This document shows, piece by piece, positions 1 to 5,876 of a DNA stretch of 6,912 nucleotides. Source of the stretch: Alphaproteobacteria bacterium (lineage in GTDB: Bacteria > Pseudomonadota > Alphaproteobacteria > Rhodobacterales > Rhodobacteraceae); contig RFGD01000046.1 of NCBI GenBank assembly GCA_003696705.1, forward strand, positions 1 through 6,912, read 5' to 3'. The position numbers were made by a program, and so were the translations under genes. Numbering within the stretch: position 1 is the stretch's first letter; every line of letters begins with the position of its first letter. The notes under the pieces are model-generated. The model did not search any database. It worked only from the letters and a program-made list of their open reading frames with translations, and was not told the origin of the DNA.

Positions 1-734
1 AGGCGGATCGTCTCGCCGTTCAGGTAGGCGCATTCGATGATGAAGGCCGCGAGACGGGCAAACTCCTCGGGCGCGCCCAGGCGGCGGGGGAAGACGACGT
101 CCTTCGCCAGGCTGTCCATCACCTCCTGCCCCAGCCCTTCGAGCATCGGTGTGCGGAATACACCGGGCGCGATGGCGCAGATGCGAATCCCGACCGAGGC
201 CAGGTCGCGCGCCACCGGCAGCGACAGCCCGGCAATGCCCGCCTTCGACGCGGCGTAGGCCGCCTGCCCCTTCTGCCCTTCGAAGGCGGCGATTGACGCC
301 GTGTTGACGATCACGCCGCGTTCGCCGTCGGCGTTGGGCGGGTTGGCGGCCATCTCTCGCGCCGCAAGGCGCAGGACGTTGAACGTGCCGACCAGGTTGA
401 TGTCGATCGTACGCCGGAAGAGCTCGAGCGAATGCGCCCCCTCGCGCCCAAGCGTGCGCGCCGCCGTCGCGATGCCGGCACAGTTGATCGCGGCGCTGAT
501 GCCGCCCATGGCCTCGACCGCCGCGGCAAGGCCGCGCTCGACGCTGTCCTCGTCGGTGACGTCGACCTCGGCGAACCAGATGTTCTCGTGACTGTCCGCA
601 ACCTCTCTGGCGCGCGTGGTATCGCGATCGAAGATGGTGACGCGGGCGCCGCAATCGGCAAGGTGGCGTGCCGTGGCGGCCCCAAGCCCCGAGGCGCCAC
701 CCGTCACAACAGCCAGCGTGTCGGTGATCTTCAT
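1..734 (-). CDS. HSD10-like short-chain dehydrogenase (probable 3-hydroxyacyl-CoA dehydrogenase), 3' end outside window
   Basis: NAD-dependent classical short-chain dehydrogenase/reductase. The 244 visible codons begin MKITDT and contain the Rossmann nucleotide motif TGGASGLG (residues 11-18), NCAG (84-87), the catalytic Ser147-Tyr160-Lys164 set within TASIAAF and YAASK, and the PGVFRTPML segment (190-198). The tail (LNGETIR) matches the C-terminal strand of type II 3-hydroxyacyl-CoA dehydrogenases related to human HSD17B10, which act in fatty-acid or isoleucine breakdown, so only about ten residues should be missing beyond the window edge. The start at 734 is supported by a GGAGG five bases upstream (740-744). 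It is divergent from the glucokinase gene and probably heads an operon running out of the window. SDR substrate assignment from sequence is uncertain; the SDR fold and cofactor class are secure. Confidence 0.9.
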   Translation of the reverse strand, partial: MKITDTLAVVTGGASGLGAATARHLADCGARVTIFDRDTTRAREVADSHENIWFAEVDVTDEDSVERGLAAAVEAMGGISAAINCAGIATAARTLGREGAHSLELFRRTIDINLVGTFNVLRLAAREMAANPPNADGERGVIVNTASIAAFEGQKGQAAYAASKAGIAGLSLPVARDLASVGIRICAIAPGVFRTPMLEGLGQEVMDSLAKDVVFPRRLGAPEEFARLAAFIIECAYLNGETIR

Positions 735-744
735 CTCGCCCTCC

Positions 745-765
745 GTGAACTGAACGCCTGTTCAC
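745..765. promoter_or_regulatory. Inverted repeat, candidate repressor operator
   Basis: GTGAAC at 745-750 is the exact reverse complement of GTTCAC at 760-765. A tighter perfect dyad, TGAAC-N4-GTTCA, occupies 751-764, and TGAAC is also directly repeated at 746-750 and 751-755. The element lies between the candidate -10 and the ribosome binding site of the SDR gene, where a bound repressor would block transcription. Size and symmetry suit a TetR-family regulator, which often controls acyl-CoA catabolic genes, but no regulator is encoded in the window, so the family is a guess. Confidence 0.45.
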
Positions 766-766
766 T

Positions 767-795
767 TCCATACAGGATCGAGGGGCCGCCACCAA
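767..795 (-). promoter_or_regulatory. Candidate sigma70-type promoter for the SDR gene
   Basis: On the minus strand TTGGTG (790-795) and TATGGA (767-772) are separated by exactly 17 bases. Each hexamer matches the sigma70 consensus at only three of six positions. Placement is good: the expected transcription start (about 759-761) falls inside the inverted repeat at 745-765 and leaves a short leader with the GGAGG. This is prediction from spacing and location only. Confidence 0.35.
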
Positions 796-878
796 TGGGA
801 ATCTCGGCACCTTGCGGCCCCCGGCCATTCGACAGTAAGACCCATGCCAGACGAGGGAACCGGACGCAGGATGCAGCG

Positions 879-1862
879 ATGCAGGACACCGAGGACAGCA
901 AGCGCGTGACGCTGGTTGCGGACATTGGCGGGACGAACACGCGTGTCGCCTACGCCCGCGGCGGAGAGGTCGATACCTCGACGATCCGGCGCTTCCGCAA
1001 TTCCCGGCATCGGGATCTTGGCGATGTCCTTTCCCGGTTCCTCGAGGCAGAGCCGGGACCGCGCCCCGCCGCCGCCTGTGTCGCCGTGGCGGGCCCCGTC
1101 CGCGACGGTCGCGCCAGCATGACGAACCTTCCCTGGACGCTGGACGAGGCGACGCTGGCCGCAGCGACGGGCGCACGCGACGCCGTCCTCGTGAACGATC
1201 TCGAAGCGCAAGGCCACGGGCTTGACGTCCTGGCCGCCGGCAGCGTCCGCCACCTGTTCGGCCCGGCCCCCGGAACACGCCCCGGCGATCGGCTGGTCAT
1301 CGGGATCGGCACCGGGTTCAACACGGCAACCGTGGTCGCGGGCCCCGATGGCCCCATCGTCAAGGCGGCCGAAGCCGGCCACGCCCGGCTTCCCGTTCTT
1401 GACGCCCGCGGCCTGTCGCTTGCCAGTTTCGTGGCCCGCACGCACGGCTTTCCGGCCATCGAGGATGTCCTGTCGGGCAGAGGGCTCGAGAATGTCGCGG
1501 CGTGGCTGGGCGCCGATGCACCGACGGCGGCGGGCATCGTGGCCGCGCTCGACAAGGGCGATGCCGTGGCCGCCGAGGCGCTGCGCGTCTTCGCGCGCAT
1601 CCTCGGCTCGGTCGCGGGGGACCTTGCGTTGTGCCATCTGCCGTTCGGCGGGGTCTATCTTGTCGGCGGCGTGGCCCGCGCCCTGGGCCCGCATCTTGTC
1701 GAGGCGGGCATGCCGCGCGCCTTCACCGACAAGGGCCGCTTCAGCGACTTCATGGCCGCGTTCGGCTGCCACCTGGTCGACGACGACTATGCGGCACTTC
1801 ACGGTTGCGCGGCGATCCTTGCGCGCCGCGGCGGCGCCCGCAAGCAGGGCACGACAGCCTAG
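879..1862 (+). CDS. glk: Glucokinase (proteobacterial Glk family)
   Basis: ATP-dependent phosphorylation of glucose to glucose-6-phosphate in the cytoplasm; 327 residues, close to E. coli Glk in length. The N-terminal phosphate-binding motif is DIGGTNTR (15-22). VNDLEAQG (105-112) holds the Asn106-Asp107 pair with the catalytic-base aspartate. GIGTGFNTA (142-150) is the second phosphate motif. Glu165 and His168 in AEAGH and Glu195 before VLSGRGL fit the sugar-binding positions of Glk. FGGVYLVGG (256-264) is the adenosine-site motif, and AFTDKGRF (281-288) is a family C-terminal signature. The reading frame is open far upstream, but homology begins only after the ATG at 879, which has just a weak AGG eight bases before it. 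It is transcribed alone, divergent from the SDR gene and convergent with tupA. No -35/-10 pair upstream is convincing. Function is confident; the start is fairly confident. Confidence 0.94.
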   Translation: MQDTEDSKRVTLVADIGGTNTRVAYARGGEVDTSTIRRFRNSRHRDLGDVLSRFLEAEPGPRPAAACVAVAGPVRDGRASMTNLPWTLDEATLAAATGARDAVLVNDLEAQGHGLDVLAAGSVRHLFGPAPGTRPGDRLVIGIGTGFNTATVVAGPDGPIVKAAEAGHARLPVLDARGLSLASFVARTHGFPAIEDVLSGRGLENVAAWLGADAPTAAGIVAALDKGDAVAAEALRVFARILGSVAGDLALCHLPFGGVYLVGGVARALGPHLVEAGMPRAFTDKGRFSDFMAAFGCHLVDDDYAALHGCAAILARRGGARKQGTTA

Positions 1863-2737
1863 CGCGCGGCCGCGTTCGGGAAGAAGAGCTGCACGCCGTT
1901 CAGCCGATAGGCCGCAATCGCCGCCTGCCCCTCGGGGCCGGTCAGCCAGTCGACGAAGGCCTTGGCCCCTTCCGCGTTCACATGCGGGTGGCGTGCCGGA
2001 TTGACCCGAATGACGCCATACTGGTTGAAAAGCCGCGGATCCCCTTCGAACAAGAGCCTGAGCCCGCGCCGGTTGCCGAAGCTGAGCCAGGTCGCCCTGT
2101 CGGTCAGCGTGTAGGCCCCCACCCCGGCGGCCAGGTTGAGCGTCGCGCCCATCCCCGACCCGGTTTCGAGGTACCACCGCCCCGACTCGGCCGCGATGTC
2201 GACCCCCGCTGCCTGCCAGAGGGCAAGCTCACGCTTGTGGGTGCCCGAATCGTCACCGCGCGAGGCAAACGCAGCCCTTGCCCGGGCGATGCGCCGAAAA
2301 GCCTCGAGGACATCCGCGGCACCCTTGACACCTGCCGGATCCGCTTCGGGACCCACGACGACGAAATCGTTGTACATCACGTCCCGCCGATCAATCCCCC
2401 AGCCTTCGGCGACGAAGGCGTCTTCCGCGGCGCGCGCATGCACGAGAACCACGTCGCCGTCGCCATTGCGCGCGTTGCGAAGCGCCTGCCCCGTGCCGAC
2501 GGCGACGACGCGCACCTCGATGCCCGTCCTGGCCGTGAAGATGGGCAGGATCGCGTCCAGAAGGCCCGAGTTCTGCGTCGAGGTGGTCGACTGCAACACG
2601 ATGAAGTCGCGCGCCGCCGCCGGCGCCGCCGACAGCGCCGCCACCAGCGCCCATGTCGCCATGGCGCCGGCAAGCCAGAATAGCCTTTTTGCCAGTATGC
2701 TACGATCCATTCCTGCCATCTTGTCTGAACTTCTCAT
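1859..2737 (-). CDS. tupA: Tungstate ABC transporter, periplasmic binding protein TupA
   Basis: Extracytoplasmic oxyanion receptor that hands tungstate to TupB. The 292-residue precursor has a basic start and a hydrophobic stretch (about 19-40) ending ALSAAPAAA, with signal peptidase cleavage likely after residue 42. The mature protein opens with the TupA hallmark STTSTQNSGLLD (50-61), whose Thr/Ser residues contact the anion in this family. Other family motifs follow: YNDFVVVGP (122-130), SRGDDSGTHKRE (159-170, with the expected anion-binding Arg160 and Thr166), YLETGSGMG (189-197) and LTDRATWL (211-218). These distinguish it from ModA and archaeal WtpA. The ATG at 2737 overlaps the tupC stop by 4 bp (ATGA) and has GGAGGT eight bases upstream; in-frame ATGs at 2719 and 2710 lack that support. 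The gene is last in its cluster. Tungstate over molybdate preference is inferred from family. Confidence 0.93.
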   Translation of the reverse strand: MRSSDKMAGMDRSILAKRLFWLAGAMATWALVAALSAAPAAARDFIVLQSTTSTQNSGLLDAILPIFTARTGIEVRVVAVGTGQALRNARNGDGDVVLVHARAAEDAFVAEGWGIDRRDVMYNDFVVVGPEADPAGVKGAADVLEAFRRIARARAAFASRGDDSGTHKRELALWQAAGVDIAAESGRWYLETGSGMGATLNLAAGVGAYTLTDRATWLSFGNRRGLRLLFEGDPRLFNQYGVIRVNPARHPHVNAEGAKAFVDWLTGPEGQAAIAAYRLNGVQLFFPNAAAR

Positions 2738-3480
2738 AGGGGCAGACCTCCGCTGATATAGGCGGCCGCCTCTGCGCTCTCGGGAGAGGCGAAGAACGCG
2801 TCGGCACCGGCGCGTTCGACCACCCGACCGTGATGAAGGAAGATTACCTCGGCTGCCAGCCGTCGCGCCTGTCCGACGTCATGGGTGACAAGAACGATCT
2901 TCGTACCCCGCGCCGACAATGCCTTCAGCATGACTTCGATCTCGTGCGTTGCACGGGGGTCGAGGCTTGCCGTCGGTTCGTCAAGGAACAGAACCTCCGG
3001 CTCGGCGACGAGGGCGCGGACGATCTGCAACCGCTGCCGCTCGCCACCCGAAAGGCTGCGCGCCGGCTGGCGCGTTCGGTCGCTCAGCCCGGCCTGCTCC
3101 AGAAGCGACGCGATACGCGCGGGCCAGCGCCGGCGCGGCACGCCAGAGGCACGAAGGGCAAAGCGGATGTTCCCCGCGACAGAGCGGCGCAGAAGGACGG
3201 GCGACTGGAATACCAGCGCCTGACGCCGCCGGAGTTGCCCGTCCAACGGGCGCCCGCCGGCCCGAACCTCGCCCGCCGTCGGCCGGACAAGGCCGTGAAG
3301 GATGCGCAGAAGAAGGCTTTTCCCGGCCCCGTTCGGCCCCATGATGACGGTGATCCCGCCGGCCGCGATCTCGAGCGCCGGAATGGCAAGGCGCGCCTCG
3401 TGCCCGACGACATGGCGCAGTCCCCGGACCTCGAGCGGCAGGGAAACCGGGCGCGCGCCGGGCGCCCCCTCTGCGCTCAT
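2734..3480 (-). CDS. tupC: Tungstate ABC transporter, ATP-binding protein TupC
   Basis: Cytoplasmic ATPase that drives tungstate uptake with TupB. The 248-residue product has all nucleotide-binding elements: Walker A GPNGAGKS (48-55), Q-loop Gln92 in LVFQSP, ABC signature LSGGERQRLQ (143-152), Walker B VLFLDE (163-168) followed by PTASLD, and H-loop His200 in VTHD. No C-terminal regulatory extension such as the TOBE domain of ModC is present; the protein ends soon after the core, as in TupC. I chose the ATG at 3480, 22 bp after the tupB stop, because homology starts shortly after it, although its ribosome binding site is poor. A GTG at 3510 that overlaps the tupB stop and follows AAAGGTGG would add ten residues. 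The tail overlaps tupA by 4 bp, implying translational coupling. Confidence 0.92.
   Translation of the reverse strand: MSAEGAPGARPVSLPLEVRGLRHVVGHEARLAIPALEIAAGGITVIMGPNGAGKSLLLRILHGLVRPTAGEVRAGGRPLDGQLRRRQALVFQSPVLLRRSVAGNIRFALRASGVPRRRWPARIASLLEQAGLSDRTRQPARSLSGGERQRLQIVRALVAEPEVLFLDEPTASLDPRATHEIEVMLKALSARGTKIVLVTHDVGQARRLAAEVIFLHHGRVVERAGADAFFASPESAEAAAYISGGLPL
2746..2751 (-). promoter_or_regulatory. Ribosome binding site of tupA
   Basis: GGAGGT on the minus strand, eight bases before the ATG at 2737 and embedded in the last codons of tupC. It favours the overlapping start over the two in-frame ATGs downstream. Confidence 0.7.
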
Positions 3481-3502
3481 GGCGCCGATCCCGCGCGCAC
3501 CC

Positions 3503-4210
3503 TCAGGCACCGGCCCACCTTTGTCCGGCGTGGTTGACCAGCGCGGCGGCCGCATTGACCGCCAGCGCCAGAAGGACAAGGACACAGCCAAGCGCAAGCG
3601 CAAGCGAGAGGTTGCCCCTGGACGTCTCGAGCGCGATCGTGGTCGTCATGACCCGGGTCACATGGTTGATGTTGCCCCCGACGATAAGGACCGCGCCCAC
3701 CTCGGCGATCGCGCGGCCGAAACCTGCCATCAGGACCGTCAACAGCGTGAAGCGGCCATCCCACAGAAGGGCCGGGATCGCGCGCCAGACGCTAAGGCCG
3801 AACGAGCGGAACTGCTCTTCATACTCGGCGTTGAGATCGGCCACGACCTGCCGCGTCAGCGCGGCGATGATCGGCATGACCAGAAGAACCTGGGCGATGA
3901 TCATTGCCGTCGGCGTGTAGAGAAGCCCAAGCGGGCCGAGCGGCCCCGATGCCGACAGGGCAAGATAGACGACAAGTCCCACCACCACCGGCGGCAGCCC
4001 CATGAGCGTGTTGAGAATCACGACGATGGCGCCGTGAAACGGCAGGCGGCGCACGCCCACCAGCGCCCCCAGCGGAAGCCCGATGGCCGCCGCGATCGCG
4101 ACGGCCGTCAGCGACACGCGAAGCGACAGCGCGATCACTTCCCAAAGCTGCGGGTCCCCCGTCACCACAAGCCTGAGCGCGCCCGCAAGTTCCCTTGAAA
4201 ATTCGTTCAT
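3503..4210 (-). CDS. tupB: Tungstate ABC transporter, membrane permease TupB
   Basis: Inner-membrane channel subunit of the importer, 235 residues, within the normal TupB range. Hydrophobic spans lie at roughly 24-50, 59-83, 97-118, 153-178 and 202-226, fitting the five to six helices of a BPD-type permease. The cytoplasmic coupling (EAA-like) loop is at about 129-150 (EYEEQFRSFGLSVWRAIPAL). GRAIAEVGAVLIVGGNI (165-181) is strongly characteristic of TupB permeases. The reading frame stays open up to 4285, but the ATG at 4210 (MNEFSREL) has AAGGG seven bases upstream and begins where homology does. It is the first tup gene, 80 bp behind the WD40-cytochrome c gene; the gap has a hairpin but no T-tract, so readthrough from the fdh genes is plausible. 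Confidence 0.92.
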   Translation of the reverse strand: MNEFSRELAGALRLVVTGDPQLWEVIALSLRVSLTAVAIAAAIGLPLGALVGVRRLPFHGAIVVILNTLMGLPPVVVGLVVYLALSASGPLGPLGLLYTPTAMIIAQVLLVMPIIAALTRQVVADLNAEYEEQFRSFGLSVWRAIPALLWDGRFTLLTVLMAGFGRAIAEVGAVLIVGGNINHVTRVMTTTIALETSRGNLSLALALGCVLVLLALAVNAAAALVNHAGQRWAGA

Positions 4211-4224
4211 CCGCCGACCCTTGC

Positions 4225-4243
4225 GCGGCCCTTGCCGGGCCGC
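4225..4243 (-). other. Hairpin abutting the tupB ribosome binding site
   Basis: Perfect 7-bp stem GCGGCCC/GGGCCGC with a 5-nt loop (4232-4236). On the transcript its base ends two nucleotides before the AAGGG (4218-4222) of tupB. No T-run follows, so it is not a canonical intrinsic terminator. It could modulate tupB translation or protect a processed mRNA end. I see nothing else notable in the 80-bp gap. Confidence 0.5.
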
Positions 4244-4289
4244 ACACGATTTGACGCCGCCGCCCGGCGATTGTCCAGAGCCCACCCGG

Positions 4290-5738
4290 TCACTCGCCCT
4301 TCCTTTCCGCCTCCCGGGTCGCCGTCGCCTGGCGAAGAAAGCGGATCAGATCGGCCCGGTCTCGCGCGGAAGTGATCCGCTGGATCGGCATCTTGCTACC
4401 CGGCGTCACGACGTCGGGGCCCTCGCGGAACAGCGCGTCGACGGTTTCGTCGGTCCAGACCAGATCGCTGCGGCGAAGCGCGTCGGAATAGCCGTAACCG
4501 GGCGCCGTCCCCGCGCGCCGGCCGAAGAGGCCGCCAAGGGGCGGACCGGCGCGCCGCCTCCACTCGGTGCCCAGCGTGTGGCAGATCGAACATTTGCGCA
4601 GAAACAGCCGCTCGCCATTGTCGGCCGGCTCGGCCTCGTCCGCTTCGCCCTCGGCCTGTCTGAGCCGATCCGGCGCGCCCAGCGGCCAGAGGTAGGCCCT
4701 GTGCGACATGCCTCCGGCAATGATCCCGCCGCCCGACGGCGTGAAGGCAAGCGCCCAGACCGGACCCCGCTTGGCGGCATGGAAGTCGTGCCGGATCCGC
4801 CAGTCGGACGTGCGCACGATCATCACGAAGCCCTCTCCGTCCCCGACGGCCAGGTGGCTTGCCCCGCGGTCGGCGGCCAGCGCAAGGATCGGCCGGCGGT
4901 CAAGCGACAGATCCGCGCGCAGCGCACCGTCTGAAAGTGAAAGGACCCGCGTTGCGCCATCCACCGTGCCATAGGCAAGAAGGGGCGGACTGCCGAACAC
5001 GAGAAGGCGGTTGATGCCGAACCCTTCGCGCGCAAGGGTGCGAAGCCGGGCCCCGTCGCGAAGCCGCCATTCGGCCAGGATGCCGTCCTTTCCTGCCGTC
5101 AGAAGGGTCCGTCCGTCCGGGCCGAAGGCGACCGCGTTGACCCCGGTCGGGTGGGCTTCGATCCCGAGGATTTCCCGGCCCGTCCCGATATCCCAGAGCC
5201 GCGCCGTCCCGTCCCAGCCGGCCGAGGCCAGATGACGCCCGTCCGGCGCCGCAGCCAGATCGACAATCTTGCCGACATGCCCCCTCAGCACGGCGCGAAG
5301 CCCGCCATCCGGGACGGCGTTCACGCGAATTTCGGCGTCATCGCCGGCCGAGGCGACCAGCCCCGGCCCGCAGAAGGCGACCGCATTGACGGCCGCGGCA
5401 TGGCCCTCGATCCACCGCGGCGGCGCGGCCGCGTCAAGCGGCCAGAGACCGACCGAGGTATCGAAGCTTCCGGTCGCCAGCCACCGGCCGTCAGGGGAGA
5501 CGGCCAGCGCCGTGACCGGCCCGCCATGGCCTTCGAAAACGCGGAAGGCTTCGGGGGCGGTAGCGGAAAGGGAGGTGTCGCCCTCGGCGCCCGCCGCGCC
5601 CCCCGCCCCAAGGCCCGCCAGGCAGGAGACGCACACCAGGGCAATGGCGCCAAGCCAGCCAGCGGACACCGTGCGAGGACGGCCGGGTATGCACGCCCGG
5701 TCCGGTCGAACTGGCAATCGTTTCCACCACGACGACAC
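4290..5738 (-). CDS. Exported WD40 beta-propeller fused to C-terminal class I cytochrome c
   Basis: 482 residues in three parts. Residues about 24-52 are a hydrophobic Sec-type signal (AIALVCVSCLAG, likely cleavage near AGA-EG). Residues about 64-354 form seven WD40-like blades, each with the GH...V..LA..PDG..LA.....LW pattern; the first four are clear (GHGGPVTALAVSPDG, ARLWD) and blades five and six are degenerate. After an acidic linker (361-374) comes a cytochrome c domain with haem motif CSICH (Cys383, Cys386, His387), GPPLGGLFGRRAGTAPGYGYS (398-418) and probable axial Met450 in PGSKMP, closely resembling cytochrome c2/mitochondrial cytochrome c. It should therefore be a periplasmic one-haem electron carrier with a protein-docking platform. 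It lies 138 bp after fdh3B and before tupB. The start is uncertain: GTG 5738 has AAGG nearby; TTG 5717 or GTG 5669 would also keep the signal. Its role with formate dehydrogenase is inferred from position only. Confidence 0.88.
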   Translation of the reverse strand: MSSWWKRLPVRPDRACIPGRPRTVSAGWLGAIALVCVSCLAGLGAGGAAGAEGDTSLSATAPEAFRVFEGHGGPVTALAVSPDGRWLATGSFDTSVGLWPLDAAAPPRWIEGHAAAVNAVAFCGPGLVASAGDDAEIRVNAVPDGGLRAVLRGHVGKIVDLAAAPDGRHLASAGWDGTARLWDIGTGREILGIEAHPTGVNAVAFGPDGRTLLTAGKDGILAEWRLRDGARLRTLAREGFGINRLLVFGSPPLLAYGTVDGATRVLSLSDGALRADLSLDRRPILALAADRGASHLAVGDGEGFVMIVRTSDWRIRHDFHAAKRGPVWALAFTPSGGGIIAGGMSHRAYLWPLGAPDRLRQAEGEADEAEPADNGERLFLRKCSICHTLGTEWRRRAGPPLGGLFGRRAGTAPGYGYSDALRRSDLVWTDETVDALFREGPDVVTPGSKMPIQRITSARDRADLIRFLRQATATREAERKGE

Positions 5739-5769
5739 TGGCCTTTTCGTTCCGGGCCCGCCCCGGGGA

Positions 5770-5859
5770 CGCGCCCTTGCCCCTTGCGCAAGGGCGCGCG
5801 CGGCCTGCCGCCGCGCGCCCCCGCTTGCGCTGTTGATGGCCCTGCTGCACGGCAGGGCC
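5770..5859 (-). other. Cluster of GC-rich hairpins between fdh3B and the WD40-cytochrome gene
   Basis: Three stem-loops are visible in the 138-bp gap: 5838-5845 with 5852-5859 (8 bp, 6-nt loop), 5796-5804 with 5810-5818 (9 bp, 5-nt loop), and 5770-5779 with 5789-5798 (10 bp, 9-nt loop). The last two share 5796-5798, so they compete or stack end to end. A 14-base palindrome, CCCTTGCGCAAGGG (5781-5794), offers another pairing. No T-tract follows any stem in the transcription direction, which argues against intrinsic termination. mRNA processing and unequal stability of the two halves of the operon, or Rho-related pausing, are more likely. No small gene is supported in this gap. Confidence 0.55.
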
Positions 5860-5876
5860 CGGAAGACGCCGGCGCC

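Noticed and set aside
812..841. TTGCGG (812-817) and TAAGAC (836-841) as a glk promoter
   Set aside because: The spacer is 18 bases and the -10 match is poor; not strong enough to list as a feature.
432..878. Upstream extension of the glk reading frame as a longer glucokinase
   Set aside because: The extra 149 residues are antisense to the SDR gene and have no Glk homology; the family N-terminus begins right after ATG 879.
1818..1844. Long GC hairpin at the end of glk as a bidirectional terminator
   Set aside because: It is within coding sequence, imperfect (bulged) and lacks T-runs on either strand; conserved protein composition can explain it.
762..2177. A 471-codon open frame on the minus strand, antisense to glk and out of frame in tupA
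   Set aside because: It runs across two well-supported genes, has low-complexity Arg/Ala/Gly composition and no recognisable domain; long open antisense frames are expected in such GC-rich DNA.
1502..2683. A 393-codon plus-strand open frame spanning the glk end and tupA
   Set aside because: Antisense shadow of tupA and off-frame in glk; no motif or ribosome binding site and Arg-rich translation.
3302..4198. Plus-strand open frame opposite tupB/tupC with many Arg, Asp and His residues
   Set aside because: Composition is the complement of membrane-protein codons; no coding signal, and it lies opposite clear transporter genes.
5770..5859. Hairpin cluster as an intrinsic terminator ending the fdh transcript
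   Set aside because: No T-tract follows any stem in the direction of transcription, and the next gene continues on the same strand.
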